A DNA stretch of 9,052 nt, taken from NCBI GenBank assembly GCA_938008575.1, contig CALLKB010000058.1:1-9052 (forward strand), read 5' to 3'. Below are positions 1 to 7,687 of this stretch, in pieces. The DNA is from an uncultured Cytophagaceae bacterium (lineage in GTDB: Bacteria; Bacteroidota; Bacteroidia; Cytophagales; Spirosomataceae). The position numbers and the translations under genes are program-made. The stretch's first letter is position 1. Every line of letters starts with the position of its first letter. Under the pieces are notes generated by a model. It was not told the origin of the DNA and did not search any database. It worked only from the letters and a program-made list of their open reading frames with translations.

Positions 1-37
1 TCAGCAGTTAACTAAGCTTAGAATTAGTTATTCATAC

Positions 38-74
38 AAAAGCGCTTGGGGGTTGGCCCCTAAGCGCTTTTTTT
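38..74 (+). terminator. Strong intrinsic terminator
   Basis: A long hairpin is visible: 38-52 pairs with 57-71 around a TTGG loop (53-56), giving about 15 bp with one G-T pair at 48/61. The arms contain AGCGCTT and AAGCGCT plus a GGGG/CCCC core. The right arm runs into T69-T74, as expected for rho-independent termination of plus-strand transcription. It probably ends a gene lying left of the window; frame 1 has a TAA at 13-15 that could be that gene's stop, but only four codons are visible. The left arm begins with AAAA, so weak termination of minus-strand transcripts is also possible. Confidence 0.85.
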
Positions 75-94
75 ATGTTTTAAAATAAAGCACC

Positions 95-604
95 GTGCCC
101 TACTATATAAAAGAAAACAAGATTGAATTACCCTATACCTTGTACATCGTCAACTCTGTTCAAGAGGAAATCGGGTTGCGCGGTGCAGAAATGATCGTGC
201 GTAGATTAAAGCCGGATTTGGCGTTTATCACCGATGTGACGCATGACACCCAATCCCCAATGTACAACAAAAAGACCCAAGGCGATATGTCATGCGGCAA
301 AGGCCCTGTCATTTGCTATGGTCCAGCAGTACAAAACAATGTCCGTGATTTCATCATCAATGTTGCCAAAGAACAAAGCATCGATTTCCAACGCCAAGCA
401 GTTTCTCGTTCTACAGGAACGGATACAGATTCCTTCGCTTATGCAACAGAAGGCGTTGCGTCAGCTTTGATATCTCTACCCTTAAAATACATGCATACAA
501 CCGTAGAAACCATTGCCAAAAGCGATATGGAAGCAGTGATTGAGTTGATCTATCAATCGTTGTTGAAGGTGAAGGGGAATGAGGACTGGAGGTATTTTAG
601 TTAG
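95..604 (+). pseudogene. M42 family metallopeptidase, C-terminal half only (remnant)
   Basis: This 169-codon frame matches the C-terminal half of M42 (glutamyl aminopeptidase/endoglucanase-like) dinuclear metallo-aminopeptidases, normally about 350 residues. Visible are the catalytic and metal Glu pair in QEEIG (Glu24-Glu25), the metal Asp in TDVTHD (Asp47), the GTDTDSF loop (108-114) and the late metal His in MHTTVE (His134). Missing are the first metal His and the bridging Asp of the DDR/DNR-type motif that family members carry in the N-terminal half, so the product should be inactive. Homology seems to begin around KENKIELPYTL (codons 6-16). The frame has a TAA at 86-88, and a terminator ends at 74, leaving no room for the missing 180 or so residues. 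The GTG at 95 is only the first possible start after that stop, not a convincing one. No upstream frame restores the N-terminus, which argues against a simple frameshift. The remaining reading frame is undamaged, so the break may be recent. The stop TAG lies in the first heptad of the repeat island. Confidence 0.8.
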
Positions 605-642
605 TAGTCAGTCGTCAATAGTCAGTAGTCAGTTGCCAGTGT
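601..642 (-). repeat. Heptanucleotide repeat, left (inverted) arm
   Basis: Six consecutive 7-base units of consensus TCAGTNG are seen: TTAGTAG (601), TCAGTCG (608), TCAATAG (615), TCAGTAG (622), TCAGTTG (629) and the degenerate CCAGTGT (636). They are the reverse complement of the CNACTGA units of the right-hand array, so the two arrays form an imperfect inverted repeat around a short A/T spacer (643-660). The first unit supplies the TAG stop of the M42 remnant at 602-604. Confidence 0.85.
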
Positions 643-660
643 TAAGAAAAATTAATTAGA

Positions 661-793
661 ATACTGTCAACTAATCGCTGGTTACTGACTACTGACCACT
701 GACGACTGACCACTGACCACTGACCACTGACGACTGACAACTGACTACTGACGACTGACAACTGACAACTGACAACTGACTACTGACTACTGA
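661..793 (+). repeat. Heptanucleotide tandem repeat array (CNACTGA)n, right arm
   Basis: Nineteen in-register 7-base units fill this stretch. The first three are degenerate (661-681), followed by 16 units (682-793) that match NNACTGA. Their first base is C in 15 of 16, and the second base varies freely (T, C, G or A) while ACTGA is invariant. This resembles the short tandemly repeated heptamers known from cyanobacterial and some Bacteroidota intergenic regions; that likeness is from general knowledge. The array overlaps the 3' end of the S9 peptidase gene, whose TAG stop (787-789) and last Gln codon lie inside the final unit. With the left arm it can fold into a long, slippable hairpin between two convergent genes, so it may act as a bidirectional terminator. 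Slipped-strand copy-number change is likely. Confidence 0.92.
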
Positions 794-2907
794 TTTAAAT
801 ATCTCGCAAAAAACTCCCAAGTTCTCAACATCTGATCAATTCGCTGCCGATTGTTACCCGCACGGGTAATCTCATGTGAGGCACCAGGATGACGCACATA
901 TTCCACTTCACGACCTAATTGCTTCAAGCTCTTGTACAGCATTTCGCTTTGGATTACGCCAGTACGAAGGTCATTTTCGCCATGGAAAATAATTAATGGC
1001 GTTTTGATATTAGCCACATAAGTTAATGGGGATTCACGATCCAACACAGCTCTTGTCGCTTTTTCCCAAGGATAACCACCAAAATAGTTGGGAACCAATC
1101 GCCAAGCATTCCCTTCTCCAAAGAATGTCGACAATTCATAAACTCCACGTTGGGCCGCAGCAGCTTTAAACCGGTTTGTATGACCAACAATCCAAGCTAC
1201 CAAATACCCTGCATAAGAACCACCAGTCACACCTAATTTCGTTGTATCAGCCCAACCTTCTTTGATCGCTAAATCCGTTACGCGCATCACATCTGCCATC
1301 GGACCAGCGCCCCAATCTTTTACATTACTAGCCATAAAAGGTGTTCCGTATCCCCCACTACCTCGTGGGTTGCAATACACAATGCCATATCCTTTCGCAG
1401 CATAATATTGAAATTCATGCCACATGCTTGCTTCTCCTGTCCCCCACATGGCAGTAGGCCCACCATGGATTTCCACGACCAAGGGATATTTTTTCCCTTC
1501 TTGAAATCCAATCGGTTTCATGACCCAATAATCGATTGTTTGGCCTAATTTATTAATGAATTGATGTTTCACCGCTTTGGCTAATTGCTTATCCTTTAAC
1601 CAAACAGCATTAATTTCCGTTAATCGTGACTCTTTTCCATTCGAAAGCGTATACAATTCCGAAGGGTTTTCAATCGATGTTTTGGCATAGATAAATTGAT
1701 CACCTGCCACATCGAAGCCCAAAACACCTTCCATCGTTGAAGTCAAGGTTTTAAATTTCTTCGTAGCCAATGTATATTCTACCATGGGAACAGCACCTTG
1801 ATCTTGTGGCGTTAGATATAATTTCGCATCATCCGCCGACCATTTTACTTGTGTAATCACACGATCTAAAGACACATCTTGAGTCAAACCCGAAGACAAA
1901 TTCAACACTTTTAAAACAGGATTCGAAACACCTGTTGATTTCGATTCAAAAAAAGCAACTTGGTCACCTTTGTTATTGATACTTAAATTCGAATATCGAA
2001 ATCCTGCTTTGATTAATAAAGACGTGTAAGCACGAGAAACAGCATCATAACGTACAATTTGGCTTTCAAGCACCTTGTCGGGATGCGACAAACTATCAGC
2101 TGGCAAAATCACCAAAAAGTTGTTGGCATTCAATTGCTCCCAGTCCGACCAGCGATGCAAAGGATTATTAATTGCCACGGGCTTAGCTCCTGCTTCCAAA
2201 CTCAACGCATAAATGGTCGACAAAGAAATCTCTCCCGACGTAGTCATTTCCTCTTGAAATTGAAGACGATTAATTACTTTGGCCTTTTTATCTTTCTCAT
2301 TTTGCGCTAGATAGGCACGAACTTCATCAATACTTCCATTCGGATTTGCTTTCGCTTTAGATACAAATGAGGCATTCGCAACTTGTGGTTTTTCCAATGA
2401 CCATGATGGAATCAAATGACGAGGATTCGCAATCGAATCCACATAGAAGTCTTTTAATGTGATTCCGGAGGTGTAATATAATCTGCCATCATGCTTTGAA
2501 ATCGATGGATTTTGTACCGAAACCTTTAAATTCGTTAACGCCAAGGCTTCTCCTCCCGCTAAACTCAGTTGGTATACCTGTGACTTATTCCCTAAATCTC
2601 GCGTAAACAGAATGGATTTACCATCCGCCGACCAATTTGCCCCGTTAATCGAATAACGACCCGCAGTCATGGCACGGGAAGTTTTCGTTGCGACATCCCC
2701 TACATACAAATGCGTTTGATAGACAAAATCACCTTTGGTATCCGGATCATCTTCCACGGACGTCACCGTATATAAAAACTTTTGTCCGTCTGGGGAGAAA
2801 CTCGGTTTACCTACCGACTTGATTTTCAATAAATCCGTAACCTGAATGGTATTTTGAGCCAAAGCGCCAAAAGAAACAAAGAGAATGAGTAATAGTGTCC
2901 GCATCAT
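787..2907 (-). CDS. Secreted S9 family (prolyl oligopeptidase-type) serine peptidase
   Basis: This 706-residue protein has a signal peptide (hydrophobic residues 5-15, probable cleavage after ALA at 17 leaving Gln18), so it is exported to the periplasm or beyond. An N-terminal beta-propeller of WD40/PD40-like blades follows, with motifs such as PSFSPDG (35-41), NWSADGK (91-97) and VKWSADD in the later blades. The alpha/beta hydrolase domain starts near 450. It shows HGG (481-483), NPRGSGGYG (513-521), the nucleophile in GGSYAG (Ser564), Asp646 in HGEND and His678 in ASHEI, a complete triad. The layout fits the S9C acylaminoacyl-peptidase/DPP5-like branch, which cleaves short peptides. The exact specificity is unknown. 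The start is fixed by the signal peptide: only the two adjacent ATGs at 2905-2907 and 2902-2904 precede it. The ATG abuts the T-tract of the terminator at 2908-2944, so there is almost no independent leader. The 3' end runs into the heptad repeat array. Confidence 0.93.
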   Translation of the reverse strand: MMRTLLLILFVSFGALAQNTIQVTDLLKIKSVGKPSFSPDGQKFLYTVTSVEDDPDTKGDFVYQTHLYVGDVATKTSRAMTAGRYSINGANWSADGKSILFTRDLGNKSQVYQLSLAGGEALALTNLKVSVQNPSISKHDGRLYYTSGITLKDFYVDSIANPRHLIPSWSLEKPQVANASFVSKAKANPNGSIDEVRAYLAQNEKDKKAKVINRLQFQEEMTTSGEISLSTIYALSLEAGAKPVAINNPLHRWSDWEQLNANNFLVILPADSLSHPDKVLESQIVRYDAVSRAYTSLLIKAGFRYSNLSINNKGDQVAFFESKSTGVSNPVLKVLNLSSGLTQDVSLDRVITQVKWSADDAKLYLTPQDQGAVPMVEYTLATKKFKTLTSTMEGVLGFDVAGDQFIYAKTSIENPSELYTLSNGKESRLTEINAVWLKDKQLAKAVKHQFINKLGQTIDYWVMKPIGFQEGKKYPLVVEIHGGPTAMWGTGEASMWHEFQYYAAKGYGIVYCNPRGSGGYGTPFMASNVKDWGAGPMADVMRVTDLAIKEGWADTTKLGVTGGSYAGYLVAWIVGHTNRFKAAAAQRGVYELSTFFGEGNAWRLVPNYFGGYPWEKATRAVLDRESPLTYVANIKTPLIIFHGENDLRTGVIQSEMLYKSLKQLGREVEYVRHPGASHEITRAGNNRQRIDQMLRTWEFFARYLNQ

Positions 2908-2944
2908 AAAAAAATAAGGCTTGCGAAAAATGTCGCAAGCCTTA
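2908..2944 (-). terminator. Terminator of the leuCD-cimA-leuB operon
   Basis: A perfect 12-bp stem is present: 2915-2926 (TAAGGCTTGCGA) pairs with 2933-2944 around a 6-base loop. On the minus strand it is followed by seven T residues (2908-2914), a textbook rho-independent terminator 26 bases beyond the leuB stop. Unusually, the T-tract runs straight into the ATG of the S9 peptidase gene, so the hairpin would also be the 5' leader of any read-through or locally initiated peptidase mRNA. Confidence 0.88.
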
Positions 2945-2970
2945 AAATTAGAAAATAAAAGATGAATTGA

Positions 2971-4044
2971 TTAAATCAATTTAAGAATTTCTTCACCAAT
3001 CGCATCTGTTCCTAAAATCAACGATTTGTCGGTAGACGCATCAGCGATATCACCTGTACGGTAACCTTTCTTCAACACCTGATCTACGGCATTAATCACA
3101 GCTTCCGACTCAGCTTTCATACCGAAGGAAATATCCAACAATAAAGCTGCAGATAATACCGATGCCATTGGATTCGCTAATCCTTTACCCGTAATGTCAT
3201 GCGCAGAACCGTGAATCGGCTCATAAACACCCGTTCCATCACCGATAGAAGCAGATGCCAACATCCCCATCGAACCTGCAATTTGAGAAGCCTCATCCGT
3301 TAAGATATCTCCAAATAAGTTGGCCGTAACCACCACATCAAAACGCTTTGGATCTTTGATTAACAACATCGCTGTTGCATCTACGAATTGGTATTCAACA
3401 GTTACATCTGGGTATTCTAATGCCAATTTTTGAATTTCTTCACGCCATAAACGTGAGGATTCCAATACGTTGGCCTTATCTACCGAAACTAAATGCTTCT
3501 TACGTGTACGAGCTGCTTCAAAAGCCTTGCGACCGATACGCTCAACCTCATAACGGCTGTATTCAGCGACGTCATAAGCCGTATCACCATTGTTTTTGCG
3601 GCCTTTTTCACCGAAATAAATATCCCCCGTTAATTCACGGAAGAATAAAATATCTGCTCCTTTCAAGATTTCAGGCTTGATGCTAGATGCCGACAATAAT
3701 TCATCGAACAATTTGATCGGACGTAAATTCGCATAAAGGCCTAATTCCTTACGCATTTTCAACAAACCTTGCTCAGGACGAACCTTTGCAGAAGGATCAT
3801 TGTCATATTTTGGATGTCCTACAGCACCGAAAAGTACCGCATCAGACGCTTTCATTTTTACTAAAGTCTCTTCAGGAAGCGCATCACCTGTCGCTTCAAT
3901 CGCAACGTGGCCAATTAATGCCTCATCATAAGTAAAATCATGGCCAAATTTCGCCGCAATTTTCTCCAATACTTTTTTACCTACTTCGGTTACTTCTTGT
4001 CCAATTCCATCACCTGGAACGATTAAGATATGTTTTTTTGCCAT
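2971..4044 (-). CDS. leuB: 3-isopropylmalate dehydrogenase
   Basis: A 357-residue NAD-dependent beta-decarboxylating dehydrogenase that oxidises and decarboxylates (2R,3S)-3-isopropylmalate to 4-methyl-2-oxopentanoate in leucine synthesis. Family members also take erythro-3-methylmalate, giving 2-oxobutyrate. Visible landmarks are PGDGIG (10-15), the substrate arginines Arg98, Arg108 and Arg136 (in LLKMRKELG, NLRPI and FFRELTGDIYFG), Tyr143, catalytic Lys190 in VDKANVL, metal Asp222, Asp246 and Asp250, and the NAD loop EPIHGSAHDI (275-284). These positions match the Thermus enzyme with a shift of four to five residues. The GDGIG N-terminus starts right at the ATG, supporting this start. It is last in the operon, 10 bases after the cimA-like stop, and no Shine-Dalgarno is seen. 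Confidence 0.97.
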   Translation of the reverse strand: MAKKHILIVPGDGIGQEVTEVGKKVLEKIAAKFGHDFTYDEALIGHVAIEATGDALPEETLVKMKASDAVLFGAVGHPKYDNDPSAKVRPEQGLLKMRKELGLYANLRPIKLFDELLSASSIKPEILKGADILFFRELTGDIYFGEKGRKNNGDTAYDVAEYSRYEVERIGRKAFEAARTRKKHLVSVDKANVLESSRLWREEIQKLALEYPDVTVEYQFVDATAMLLIKDPKRFDVVVTANLFGDILTDEASQIAGSMGMLASASIGDGTGVYEPIHGSAHDITGKGLANPMASVLSAALLLDISFGMKAESEAVINAVDQVLKKGYRTGDIADASTDKSLILGTDAIGEEILKLI

Positions 4045-4054
4045 GATATGTTTA

Positions 4055-5566
4055 TTAAATCAAATTCAACATTTTTTGGGTCGCCTTGATGGCAGACACC
4101 GTTTGGTCACAATCCAGACCTCTTGTTATCAATTCTTTGCCACCATGATTCCACGTAATAATGGTCTCACATAATGCATCAGACTCACCTCCTGGCGGAA
4201 TGCGCACCGCATAATCCGTCAACTGAGCTAATTTCTGCCCGTTTTTCTCAAAAATGATAGCCAAGGCATGCATGAACGCATCGTATTGACCATCCCCTTG
4301 CGCATGTTCCTCGAAGATCTCCCCATCAACCGAAATTTTCAGGGTTACTGAAGGACGTAAGTCTTTGGAATGCGTTAATACATAATTCAATACCTGCACA
4401 CGCTCCTCAATCGCATCTGAATCCAAGACATCTGAAATGATGTATGGCAAATCATTTTGAGTAACAACCTCCTTGCGGTCGCCTAACTCAATGATACGCT
4501 GCGTTACTTTCTTCAAATCTGAATCAGACAATTGAATGCCCAATGCAGCTAAATTATTCTCAATATTCGCTTTACCAGAAGTTTTACCCAAGGCGTATTT
4601 ACGCTCACGGCCAAAACGCTCCGGCATCAACTCATTGAAATACAGATTATTTTTCTTGTCCCCATCCGCATGAATTCCTGCTGTTTGGGTAAATACATTC
4701 TCCCCTACAACCGGTTTATTTGCCGGAATACGGAAACCCGAGAAGGTTTCCACTAATTTACTAACTGAATAGAGTGACTTTTCACAAACGGATGTCTTCA
4801 CATCTTTTTGGTAGTCATTCAAAACAGCAATAACGGATGCCAAAGGAGCATTTCCAGCTCGTTCGCCCATGCCATTCACTGTCAAGTGTAAACCATGAAT
4901 ACCATTACGAACCGCCTCAAGCGCATTCGCTGTACCTAAATCATAATCATTGTGCGCATGAAAATCGAAATGTGTATTCGGGTAGCGCGATACCAATTCC
5001 TTGATGTATTCGCCCGTTTCCCAATAGGTCAAAACGCCCAAAGTATCCGGCAATAACACACGTTTAACAGGTAATTGCGTAATGAAATCCAAATAACGTA
5101 AGACATATTCTTTCGAATTACGCATTCCATTACTCCAATCTTCTAGGTAGACATTCACCAATAAACCTTTGGAATTCGCCAATTCAATCGTTGCTTGAAT
5201 TTCAGCAAAATGTTGTTCCGGCGTTTTCTTGAGTTGGTGCTGCAAATGATTCAAGGAACCTTTGGTCAACAAATTCATGACTTTGGCACCTGCATCCAAC
5301 ATCCATTGCACCGATGTACCGCCGTCCACAAACGTTAAGACTTCCACCCGGTCTAAAAAGCCCGCTTGAGCAGCCCAAGAAGTAATTTTCTTCACCGCCT
5401 GAAATTCGCCCTCTGAAACACGTGCAGACGCAATCTCAATGCGATCAACCTTTAATTCAGTCAATAGCAATTGAGCAATGGTCAACTTTTCAGAAGCCGA
5501 GAAAGATACCCCGCTGGTTTGTTCACCATCCCGGAGGGTTGTATCCATGATTTCAATGTGGCGCAT
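4055..5566 (-). CDS. cimA: (R)-citramalate synthase-like / alpha-isopropylmalate synthase family protein
   Basis: A 503-residue DRE-TIM metallolyase-type condensing enzyme that joins acetyl-CoA to a 2-oxo acid. It has an N-terminal TIM barrel (about 1-270) opening with DTTLRDGEQTSG (Arg12, Asp13), metal ligands His203 and His205 in HAHND, and NGMGERAGNAPL (231-242). Linker subdomains carry GIHADGDKKNNLY (297-309), and a C-terminal LeuA-type allosteric dimer domain (about 385-503) includes GDGQYDAF and RIPPGGESDAL. Residues lining the oxo-acid pocket (Leu77, Leu100, Tyr140, Glu142) sit where Leptospira citramalate synthase has Leu81, Leu104, Tyr144 and Glu146, which are reported to select pyruvate. 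The motif NVYLEDWSNG and the overall sequence resemble that enzyme as I recall it. This favours citramalate synthesis for isoleucine. Family members in Bacteroidota are often labelled leuA or homocitrate synthase, so substrate choice is inferred. It begins 5 bases after the leuD stop and ends 10 bases before leuB. Confidence 0.75.
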   Translation of the reverse strand: MRHIEIMDTTLRDGEQTSGVSFSASEKLTIAQLLLTELKVDRIEIASARVSEGEFQAVKKITSWAAQAGFLDRVEVLTFVDGGTSVQWMLDAGAKVMNLLTKGSLNHLQHQLKKTPEQHFAEIQATIELANSKGLLVNVYLEDWSNGMRNSKEYVLRYLDFITQLPVKRVLLPDTLGVLTYWETGEYIKELVSRYPNTHFDFHAHNDYDLGTANALEAVRNGIHGLHLTVNGMGERAGNAPLASVIAVLNDYQKDVKTSVCEKSLYSVSKLVETFSGFRIPANKPVVGENVFTQTAGIHADGDKKNNLYFNELMPERFGRERKYALGKTSGKANIENNLAALGIQLSDSDLKKVTQRIIELGDRKEVVTQNDLPYIISDVLDSDAIEERVQVLNYVLTHSKDLRPSVTLKISVDGEIFEEHAQGDGQYDAFMHALAIIFEKNGQKLAQLTDYAVRIPPGGESDALCETIITWNHGGKELITRGLDCDQTVSAIKATQKMLNLI

Positions 5567-5571
5567 GAATC

Positions 5572-6162
5572 TTATCGCTTAGAGGCAAAATCAGCGATTT
5601 CCGACTTCATCGCTTGTAAGTAATCGATGTCATCAAAACCGTTTAACAAATTGTGTTTCTTGTAGCCATTGATCGCAAAAGATTCCGATGCACCTGTAGC
5701 TGAAATCGTAATGGTTTGCGCTGGCAAATCAACAACTAATTCCGTTTTAGGATCTTTTTCAATCGCTGTAAAAATCTCATGTAAGAATTCTGGAGAAACC
5801 TGAACCGGTAAAATACCTACGTTGATCGCATTCCCACGGAAAATATCCGCAAAGAATGAAGAAACCACACAACGGAAACCGTAATCATAAATCGCCCAAG
5901 CAGCGTGCTCACGAGATGAACCTGAACCAAAGTTCTTGCCTCCTACGAGAATCTTACCTGAATAAGTTGGGTTATTTAATACGAAATCTTGTTTCGGTTG
6001 GTCGTTCTTATCGTAACGCCAATCTCTAAATAAATTATCACCAAAACCCTTGCGCTCCGTTGCTTTTAAGAAACGTGCTGGGATGATTTGGTCTGTATCT
6101 ACGTTCTCGATAGGCATCGGAACGGCTGAACTTTTCAATACACTAAAACTATCGTAAGCCAT
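5572..6162 (-). CDS. leuD: 3-isopropylmalate dehydratase small subunit
   Basis: A 196-residue swivelling domain of the aconitase superfamily, partner of LeuC. The heterodimer interconverts 2- and 3-isopropylmalate, and in organisms using citramalate it also converts citramalate to 3-methylmalate through citraconate. Landmarks are [13 protein letters not shown] (20-32) and [15 protein letters not shown] (75-89), the latter holding the substrate-binding SREH segment. Length is normal for bacterial LeuD. The start is set by the conserved N-terminal [13 protein letters not shown] region and follows the leuC stop by 18 bases. The stop is 5 bases before the next gene, so the genes are very probably cotranscribed. 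Confidence 0.97.
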   Translation of the reverse strand: MAYDSFSVLKSSAVPMPIENVDTDQIIPARFLKATERKGFGDNLFRDWRYDKNDQPKQDFVLNNPTYSGKILVGGKNFGSGSSREHAAWAIYDYGFRCVVSSFFADIFRGNAINVGILPVQVSPEFLHEIFTAIEKDPKTELVVDLPAQTITISATGASESFAINGYKKHNLLNGFDDIDYLQAMKSEIADFASKR

Positions 6163-6180
6163 CTTGCTCTAATTTAAATC

Positions 6181-7584
6181 TTATAAAAATTCTCTTGGAT
6201 CTGTTACAACCCCAGTAATTGCCGCAGCCGCAGCTACTAATGGACTCGCCAATAATGTACGAGAACCTGGACCTTGACGTCCTTCAAAGTTGCGATTCGA
6301 CGTACTCACTGCATATTTACCTGCAGGAATCTTGTCATCATTCATCGCTAAACATGCCGAACATCCCGGTTGGCGCAACACAAATCCCGCCTCCGTCAAA
6401 ATATCCAAAATGCCTTCTTCTTTAATCTGTGCTTCCACGATATGAGAACCTGGAACAACCCAAGCCGTCACATGATCTGCTTTTTTATGTCCTTTCACAA
6501 TCGATGCAAAAGCTCTAAAATCTTCGATACGACCGTTTGTACAAGAACCGATAAACACGTAGTCTACTTTCTTACCAATCATCGAATCATTTTCAGCAAA
6601 TCCCATGTAGTCCAAAGACTTTTCATAGGTCGCAACACCACCTTCCACATCAGCTGCTTTAGGGATGTGTTTCGAGATACCCATACCCATACCTGGATTC
6701 GTTCCATAGGTAATCATCGGCTCGATATCGGATGCATTGAAATTGATTTCTTCATCAAATGAAGCACCTGCATCAGTTTTTAAAGTTTTCCAATACGCTA
6801 ATTGCGTATCCCAATCAGCGCCTTTCGGAGCCAATGGTCGGCCTTGGATATAATCAAAGGTCGTTTGATCCGGAGCAATCATACCTCCACGAGCACCCAT
6901 CTCAATACTCAAGTTACAAACTGTCATACGGCCTTCCATGCTCATATTTTCAAACACGTCACCCGCATACTCAACGAAATAACCCGTTGCACCTGAAGTC
7001 GTTAACTTTGAAATGATATATAAAGCTACGTCTTTTGGCGTAACTCCTTTTCCTAATTGACCATTTACGTTGATACGCATTTTCTTAGGCTTCGGCTGCA
7101 TGATGCATTGAGATGATAAAACCATCTCCACCTCAGAAGTACCTATACCAAAAGCAATCGCACCGAATGCACCGTGTGTCGACGTATGTGAATCTCCACA
7201 AACAATCGTAAAACCTGGCAACGTAATTCCATTTTCAGGTCCAACCACGTGAACGATACCGTTTTTAGGATCTCCTAATCCCCAGTGTGAAATACCGTAT
7301 TTGGCAGAGTTTGTGGCTAATTGTTGTAATTGATTGGCCGACAAAGGATCTTCCACCGGTAAATGTTGGTTGATCGTAGGCGTATTATGATCCGCCGTAG
7401 CAAACGTACGTTCTGGATACATCACCCCAATTCCACGTTGCTCCAAACCTAAAAAGGCTACTGGACTCGTTACTTCATGGATAAAATGGCGATCGATAAA
7501 GAAAACATCCGGACCATCTTCGATTTTCCGAACCACGTGGGAATCCCATACTTTATCAAATAAGGTTGTTGGAGAATTGCTCAT
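6181..7584 (-). CDS. leuC: 3-isopropylmalate dehydratase large subunit
   Basis: A 467-residue [4Fe-4S] hydro-lyase subunit of the aconitase superfamily, of usual LeuC length. The cluster ligands are visible as Cys348 in GSCTNG and Cys408/Cys411 in GCSAC. Other signatures are [10 protein letters not shown] (31-40), ATADHN (62-67), [20 protein letters not shown] (129-148) and [12 protein letters not shown] (427-438). With LeuD it catalyses the isomerisation step of leucine synthesis and probably the citramalate isomerisation of a threonine-independent isoleucine route. It is the first gene of the operon; a 132-base A/T-rich upstream region holds a candidate promoter and palindromes. No Shine-Dalgarno precedes the ATG (AATACGAATG), as is usual in Bacteroidota. 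Confidence 0.97.
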   Translation of the reverse strand: MSNSPTTLFDKVWDSHVVRKIEDGPDVFFIDRHFIHEVTSPVAFLGLEQRGIGVMYPERTFATADHNTPTINQHLPVEDPLSANQLQQLATNSAKYGISHWGLGDPKNGIVHVVGPENGITLPGFTIVCGDSHTSTHGAFGAIAFGIGTSEVEMVLSSQCIMQPKPKKMRINVNGQLGKGVTPKDVALYIISKLTTSGATGYFVEYAGDVFENMSMEGRMTVCNLSIEMGARGGMIAPDQTTFDYIQGRPLAPKGADWDTQLAYWKTLKTDAGASFDEEINFNASDIEPMITYGTNPGMGMGISKHIPKAADVEGGVATYEKSLDYMGFAENDSMIGKKVDYVFIGSCTNGRIEDFRAFASIVKGHKKADHVTAWVVPGSHIVEAQIKEEGILDILTEAGFVLRQPGCSACLAMNDDKIPAGKYAVSTSNRNFEGRQGPGSRTLLASPLVAAAAAITGVVTDPREFL

Positions 7585-7600
7585 TCGTATTATTTAAATT

Positions 7601-7615
7601 TTTAAGCGCTTTCAA
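7601..7615 (-). promoter_or_regulatory. LacI/cre-like palindromic operator candidate
   Basis: On the minus strand the site reads TTGAAAGCGCTTAAA and centres on the perfect palindrome AAGCGCTT (7604-7611). The half-sites around a central CG resemble LacI-family and catabolite-type operators. It lies 17 bases upstream of the leuC ATG, just after the candidate -7 element, where a repressor would block initiation. No regulator has been shown to bind here, and an 8-bp palindrome can occur by chance. Confidence 0.3.
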
Positions 7616-7620
7616 TAAAA

Positions 7621-7651
7621 TTAAGCTACAAAAATGCCGATTTTTTTGCAA
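7621..7651 (-). promoter_or_regulatory. Candidate Bacteroidota-type promoter for leuC
   Basis: On the minus strand a TTG (7651-7649) is followed after 20 bases by TAGCTTAA (7628-7621), an imperfect match to the Bacteroidota -33/-7 pattern TTTG-N19-TAnnTTTG. Transcription would then start near 7614, leaving a leader of about 30 bases before the leuC ATG. The match is imperfect and the region is A/T-rich, so this is only the best placed candidate. Confidence 0.3.
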
Positions 7652-7660
7652 TAATGCAAA
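7645..7660. repeat. Perfect inverted repeat TTTGCA-N4-TGCAAA
   Basis: TTTGCA (7645-7650) and TGCAAA (7655-7660) form a perfect 6-base inverted repeat around ATAA. It overlaps the proposed -33 element of the leuC promoter, so it could be an operator. It is not followed by a T-tract on the minus strand, the direction of the flanking genes, so it is not a terminator for them. Confidence 0.4.
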
Positions 7661-7687
7661 GGATTCAGGGCATCAAATTGGAAATAC

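Noticed and set aside
10..29. Palindromes CTAAGCTTAG and AACTAA/TTAGTT as an insertion or attachment site
   Set aside because: They are short, A/T-rich and have no duplicated flank or partner sequence elsewhere in the window.
95..604. Intact small M42 peptidase starting at GTG 95
   Set aside because: Half of the conserved fold and at least two metal ligands are missing, and the GTG follows a stop by only two codons; a truncated remnant is more likely.
661..793. CRISPR-like array
   Set aside because: The period is only 7 bases with no unique spacers of 25-40 bases, and no cas genes are nearby; it is a simple tandem repeat.
6370..6762. Plus-strand open frame of 130 codons opposite leuC
   Set aside because: It lies wholly antisense to an excellent leuC and its translation shows no recognisable domain; similar antisense frames at 2059-2310, 3375-3680 and 6759-7016 were rejected for the same reason.
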